Below, piece by piece: positions 5,784 to 8,761 of a stretch of 8,761 nt of DNA. The notes below the pieces were generated by a model that saw only the letters and a program-made list of their open reading frames with translations, ran no database searches and had not been told where the DNA came from. The first letter of the stretch is position 1, and each line of letters begins with the position of its first letter. The stretch lies in the NCBI GenBank assembly GCA_009923125.1, contig RFUD01000077.1, positions 1 to 8,761 on the forward strand, read 5' to 3'. Source of the DNA: Planctomycetia bacterium. GTDB lineage: Bacteria > Planctomycetota > Planctomycetia > Pirellulales > UBA1268. Made by a program: the position numbers and the translations under genes.

Positions 5784-8178
5784 GGGCGATCTTCTCGGCG
5801 TCGTCGCGGTCGTAGCCGGTGCACTCGAGCGAGTTCTGCTTCTCGAGGGCGCACGACAGGTCGTAGGGGGAAAAGATCACGGCCCAGCGATCACCGATCC
5901 GGACACCCTCGAGCTGGGGAGGGATTCGACGGCGCCGCGCGGCGAGCGGGCCGTCGCCACCCGCCGGCTCGCGGAGCGTGACCTCACGGATCTCGTAGCC
6001 GCCGTACTCGCCCGCCGTGAACAGCGGGTCCGACGCCGGAATCTCCTCGAGCTTGTGATCGGGCAGGACCGCGGCGATCTCGGCGCGAAACGCGGCCGTG
6101 AAGCTCCCGGAGGCACAGATGCTGTCGGCGAGGAGCGTGCCGCCGCGATCGAAGAACTGTCGCAGCCGCTCGCGGGCCGCCTCCGGAAAGGAAAAGCCCT
6201 GCCGGCCGTGCATGAACACGAGGTGGTGATCGAACAGCCGGGGATCGGCGGGGTCGATCTGGGCGGGGGTGTCGTCCACCCGGACCCCGAGTTCGCGGGC
6301 CGCCGCCCGCAGGATGTTGGCGAGCGCCGCCGGCGCGGCGTCGCACATGCCGCCGTGCCGCAGCTTGCCGATCGTGATCTGCCCGCGCTCGAAGCGGTCG
6401 GCCGGCTCGGCCGGTCCCTGATCGAGCGCGAACAGCTGGTCCTTGCTCTTGAGCTCGCGGTTGGTGGCGTAGGCGAGGACGTTCGTGCCGATCGCCAGCG
6501 CCGCATCGACCTCCCGCTGGATCGCGGGCGCCAGTGCCCGGCGGGAGGGCCCGCCGATCTCCCACAGACAGGAGAGGCTCGGCATCGACGGGGCGGCCCG
6601 ATCGAGGTCGGTCGGGGGAGCGTAGATCAGGCAGGTGCGGCAGCCGTAGTCGACGCCCAGGAGCGGACGGTGGAGCTCCGGGGGCACGACCGCCTCGGCA
6701 TGCCAGGCCGGATGCTCGGGCGGCAGGAGATTGAGGCGGTACTCCGGCTCGGGGAACACTTCGCCGACGAGTTGGCGGAACCGCCGGTCGAAATCGCCGC
6801 TGGCCGGGCAGCAGGCCTCGGCGAAGATGAAGCCGCCCTCGTCGATGTAGCGACGCAGCCGCGGCCCGGCGTCCGGGCCGAGATCGAAGACGGCCTTGCC
6901 GGAGAGCCAGAGCACCGGCGCCTGGCGAAAATCGTCGAGCGTCGCGGACGGCGTGTCGACCACGTGCCACGAGAGGCCCGCCGGATAGTCCTTCTTCCAC
7001 AGCGTTTCCACGTGCTCCACGAGGTGGGCGATGTCGTGGCCGTGGCGGTTCCAGTCGGTGCCGGGATCGTGGCGGCTTTTCGCCACCAGCACGGGCCGGC
7101 GGCCTTTCGCCAGGAACAGCAGGGCGAAGCTCGTCGCCACGACCGGGTCCTCGATCCGGCCGCCGCGAAACGCGCCGGACAATTGGTCCTGGCTCGCGAC
7201 CAGCACGCGGGCGCCCTCGAGATACCAGTCGGCCTCCCCGATGAATCGCCGCGCCGTGAACCGGCCGACCCGCTCGAGACCGTACAGGTAGTAGTAGTGC
7301 CAGGTCTGTCCGCCCCCGGGATTCTCCCGCACGCTGAACCGCCGGCCGAGCCAGTCGAGGCCCCGTTCGAGGACCTTGGGCGACGTCCCGCCGCCACAGC
7401 ACGACACGGTGTCGCGGCCGGCCTGGGCGTCGGGAGTGCCGAGGTGTTCCGCCGTGATCCAGACGCTCGCGATCCCGGCGCACGTCATGCTGCCGGTGCC
7501 CGCGACGTTGCCGATCGTGTAGCCCCACGAGCCGTCGGCATTCGCGCACGAGACCCAGTACTGCTGGGCCTTCATCCACACGTCCTGTTTGACCCGTGCA
7601 CCCACGCGGGCGGCCTCGTGCAGGGCGAGCAGCGCGAACTGGGAATTGGAGTTGTCGCCGGTGCCCTTGCCCTTGCCGTAGGACCACGAGCCGGTCGCGG
7701 GGCCCTGGGACACCTGGGTCTGCTCGAGCCAGCCCACGTTCCGCTGGATGATCGCCCGGTCGGCCGCGGGCGAGAGCATGGCGAGCACGAGCGTCTGCAG
7801 CGAGACCGAGTAGGTCTCTTCCGGCTCCTGCCGCCGCAGCCAGTCGAGGCTCTTCCGCAGGGGAGGATCGTCGGCCGCCACGCCGGCGTTCGCCAGCGCC
7901 AGCATGACCAGGGCCGTGGCCCCCACGCGTGTGTCCTGCGTGCGCATCGCGCACTCCCACGTGCCGTCGTTTTCCTGCTCGCGGACGAGCCAGTCGCGGG
8001 CCTTGTCGATCGCCCGCTGCATCCGCTCCGGCGAGAGGTCGCCCGGCTCGGCGGCACGGGCGGGGCGGCCATGACCGCCAGCCACGACCGCCAGGGCCAC
8101 GAGCGTGACGGTGAACCATCGCAGGCAGGGGAACGCCCATCGAGGCGGAGCGCGGGATGGCATGGCATGACGTGACAC
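5752..8178 (-). CDS. Exported alpha/alpha-toroid protein with two tandem DUF4159-like domains
   Basis: The 808-residue product has an N-terminal signal peptide: basic region to about residue 20, hydrophobic core TVTLVALAVVAGG (23-35), likely cleavage after the Ala run in PARAAEP (39-45). Residues about 51-355 are squalene-cyclase-like toroid repeats, with DGTW (71-74), GSWSYG (163-168), DGSWGY (215-220) and QTWHYYYLYGLERVG (291-305). Two domains of the same type follow. Copy A is about 375-545 (NRHGHD, then APVLWLSGK, then LRRYIDEGGFIFAEACC). Copy B is about 598-808 (LRHGGMC, then HHLVFMHGR, then LRQFFDRGGTLLADSIC) and looks like the full DUF4159. DUF4159 is of unknown function with a glutamine-amidotransferase-like fold; no enzyme activity can be assigned. 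It is divergent from a MoxR gene, the usual partner in planctomycetes. GTG 8178 gives the longest form; ATG 8163, five codons in, is an equally good start. Neither has a clear Shine-Dalgarno sequence. Confidence 0.88.
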   Translation of the reverse strand: MSRHAMPSRAPPRWAFPCLRWFTVTLVALAVVAGGHGRPARAAEPGDLSPERMQRAIDKARDWLVREQENDGTWECAMRTQDTRVGATALVMLALANAGVAADDPPLRKSLDWLRRQEPEETYSVSLQTLVLAMLSPAADRAIIQRNVGWLEQTQVSQGPATGSWSYGKGKGTGDNSNSQFALLALHEAARVGARVKQDVWMKAQQYWVSCANADGSWGYTIGNVAGTGSMTCAGIASVWITAEHLGTPDAQAGRDTVSCCGGGTSPKVLERGLDWLGRRFSVRENPGGGQTWHYYYLYGLERVGRFTARRFIGEADWYLEGARVLVASQDQLSGAFRGGRIEDPVVATSFALLFLAKGRRPVLVAKSRHDPGTDWNRHGHDIAHLVEHVETLWKKDYPAGLSWHVVDTPSATLDDFRQAPVLWLSGKAVFDLGPDAGPRLRRYIDEGGFIFAEACCPASGDFDRRFRQLVGEVFPEPEYRLNLLPPEHPAWHAEAVVPPELHRPLLGVDYGCRTCLIYAPPTDLDRAAPSMPSLSCLWEIGGPSRRALAPAIQREVDAALAIGTNVLAYATNRELKSKDQLFALDQGPAEPADRFERGQITIGKLRHGGMCDAAPAALANILRAAARELGVRVDDTPAQIDPADPRLFDHHLVFMHGRQGFSFPEAARERLRQFFDRGGTLLADSICASGSFTAAFRAEIAAVLPDHKLEEIPASDPLFTAGEYGGYEIREVTLREPAGGDGPLAARRRRIPPQLEGVRIGDRWAVIFSPYDLSCALEKQNSLECTGYDRDDAEKIALNILLYSLHR

Positions 8179-8253
8179 GTGAGGAAGTTTACCGGTTTTT
8201 CCCCCGGCACCATCGCGTGCTCGGGGAAACGGCAGGCCCGGGCCACCGCGCGT

Positions 8254-8282
8254 TTGCCGCTTTGGCGACGAAGGCGGATACT
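8254..8282 (+). promoter_or_regulatory. Candidate sigma70-type promoter for the MoxR gene
   Basis: TTGCCG (8254-8259) and GATACT (8277-8282) each match four of six consensus bases and are separated by exactly 17 bp. Transcription would start near 8289, leaving a leader of about 75 nt before the GTG at 8364. In such GC-rich DNA this is the best candidate in the gap, but it is untested. Confidence 0.35.
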
Positions 8283-8343
8283 GGACTGCGTCAGGTCGGC
8301 CGCGCGGGTCCGGCCCTCGTCAGGAAGCCCGGCTCCCGTCATC

Positions 8344-8351
8344 AGGAAGGA
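8344..8351 (+). promoter_or_regulatory. Ribosome binding site AGGAAGGA for MoxR
   Basis: This purine-rich stretch resembles a Shine-Dalgarno sequence. It ends 12 nt before GTG 8364, a long spacing like that of the peptidase gene (13 nt). It overlaps the second TCAGGAAG copy, so that repeat may simply reflect the ribosome site. Confidence 0.4.
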
Positions 8352-8363
8352 TCGCGTCACCCC

Positions 8364-8761
8364 GTGTCCACCGCGCCCAAGCCGAAGACGCTCGACGACG
8401 TCCTGCACGAGTTCGCCCAGCACCGGCGGCTGATGCAGGAGGAGTTGCAGAAGGTCATCGTCGGCCAGAACGACGTGATCGAGCAGCTCTTCGCGGCGAT
8501 CTTCACCCGCGGGCACTGCCTGCTCGAGGGCGTGCCGGGCCTGGCGAAGACGCTCATGGTGTCGACGCTGGCCCGGATCCTCGACGTCGGCTTCAAGCGG
8601 GTGCAGTTCACGCCCGACCTCATGCCCTCCGACATCACCGGCACCAACGTGCTGGAGGAGGACGAATCCGGCCGCCGGGCCTTCCGGTTCGTGGAAGGGC
8701 CGATCTTCACCAACATCCTGCTCGCGGACGAGATCAATCGCACGCCCCCGAAGACCCAGGC
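8364..8761 (+). CDS. MoxR-family AAA+ ATPase; 3' end cut by the window edge
   Basis: The visible 132 residues are the N-terminal part of a MoxR AAA+ ATPase (usual length about 320-350). A helical start (LDDVLHEF to LQKVIVGQ) leads to FTRGHCLLEGVPGLAKT, containing the Walker A motif GVPGLAKT (56-63, Lys62). QFTPDLMPSDITGT follows, a hallmark of the family, and then Walker B ILLADEINR (118-126; Asp122, Glu123). The frame runs off the edge after TPPKTQ. MoxR proteins act as chaperone-like ATPases, usually with VWA-domain partners, and often sit before DUF58 and VWA genes; those would lie outside this window. GTG 8364 is the start giving the normal N-terminus. It is divergent from the DUF4159 gene, the family's common neighbour in planctomycetes. 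Confidence 0.95.
   Translation, partial: MSTAPKPKTLDDVLHEFAQHRRLMQEELQKVIVGQNDVIEQLFAAIFTRGHCLLEGVPGLAKTLMVSTLARILDVGFKRVQFTPDLMPSDITGTNVLEEDESGRRAFRFVEGPIFTNILLADEINRTPPKTQ

Larger units (their letters stand above)
8179..8363. promoter_or_regulatory. Divergent intergenic region between DUF4159 and MoxR genes
   Basis: This 185-bp gap should drive both flanking genes. It holds a sigma70-like promoter toward MoxR (8254-8282) and two direct copies of TCAGGAAG (8320-8327 and 8342-8349) whose starts are 22 bp apart, about two helical turns. A 9-bp palindrome CGTGACACG (8171-8179) covers the GTG 8178 start. I see no convincing minus-strand promoter boxes. Confidence 0.4.

Noticed and set aside
5635..8175. 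Plus-strand open frame of 846 codons antisense to the DUF4159 gene
   Set aside because: Its translation is rich in Arg, Gly, Ala and Asp with no recognisable motif. The minus-strand frame has a signal peptide and domain motifs. Long antisense frames are common in GC-rich genes.
8190..8207. T-run and C-run near the DUF4159 start as a terminator
   Set aside because: The run lies upstream of a start codon and has no stable stem preceding it on either strand.

Overview
The window is a very GC-rich stretch with strong third-position G/C bias. The gene set suggests a planctomycete: a Hanks-type Ser/Thr kinase with an unusual sensor domain, a lipoprotein with alpha/alpha-toroid repeats, a toroid plus DUF4159 protein next to a divergent MoxR ATPase, and a YugP-type membrane Zn peptidase. 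The phylum is inferred from gene content only; there is no rRNA or other marker here.

Layout, left to right. (1) A leftward pair occupies 1-2156: a toroid-repeat lipoprotein gene (1041-2156), then, 2 nt after its stop codon, a gene cut by the left edge. The visible 346 residues of that second gene are an H-NOX (heme-NO-binding) domain joined to a Ser/Thr protein kinase. (2) A 103-bp divergent gap (2157-2259) holds a 10-bp perfect palindrome and a -10-like hexamer. (3) A rightward pair follows: a membrane zinc metallopeptidase with HEAGH (2260-2952) and a P2A (SERCA-like) Ca2+-type P-type ATPase (3027-5783). (4) A leftward exported protein of about 800 residues (5752-8178) has an N-terminal toroid and two tandem DUF4159-like domains. 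Its 3' end overlaps the ATPase 3' end by 32 bp. (5) A 185-bp divergent gap (8179-8363) carries a plausible sigma70-type promoter. (6) The start of a MoxR-family AAA+ ATPase gene (8364 to the right edge) closes the window. No stretch over 300 bases lacks a gene. I saw no tRNA, rRNA, CRISPR array, insertion sequence or attachment site.

How the genes may work together. The lipoprotein and H-NOX kinase genes look co-transcribed and probably translationally coupled, so a gas- or redox-sensing phosphorylation pathway may be linked to a cell-envelope lipoprotein. The peptidase and ATPase are both membrane proteins in one direction 74 bp apart; a functional link is only a guess. The DUF4159 protein and MoxR fit the planctomycete neighbourhood MoxR/DUF58/VWA/DUF4159, here arranged divergently.

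The most notable item is the H-NOX-kinase fusion. By hand alignment it keeps the proximal heme histidine (His104), the YxSxR heme-propionate motif (Tyr133/Ser135/Arg137) and the conserved heme-contacting proline (Pro117). It lacks the distal tyrosine associated with O2 binding. This is the pattern expected of an NO-sensing Hanks-type kinase. Characterised H-NOX proteins that I recall act through guanylate cyclases, chemotaxis receptors, histidine kinases or cyclic-di-GMP enzymes, not through a fused Ser/Thr kinase.
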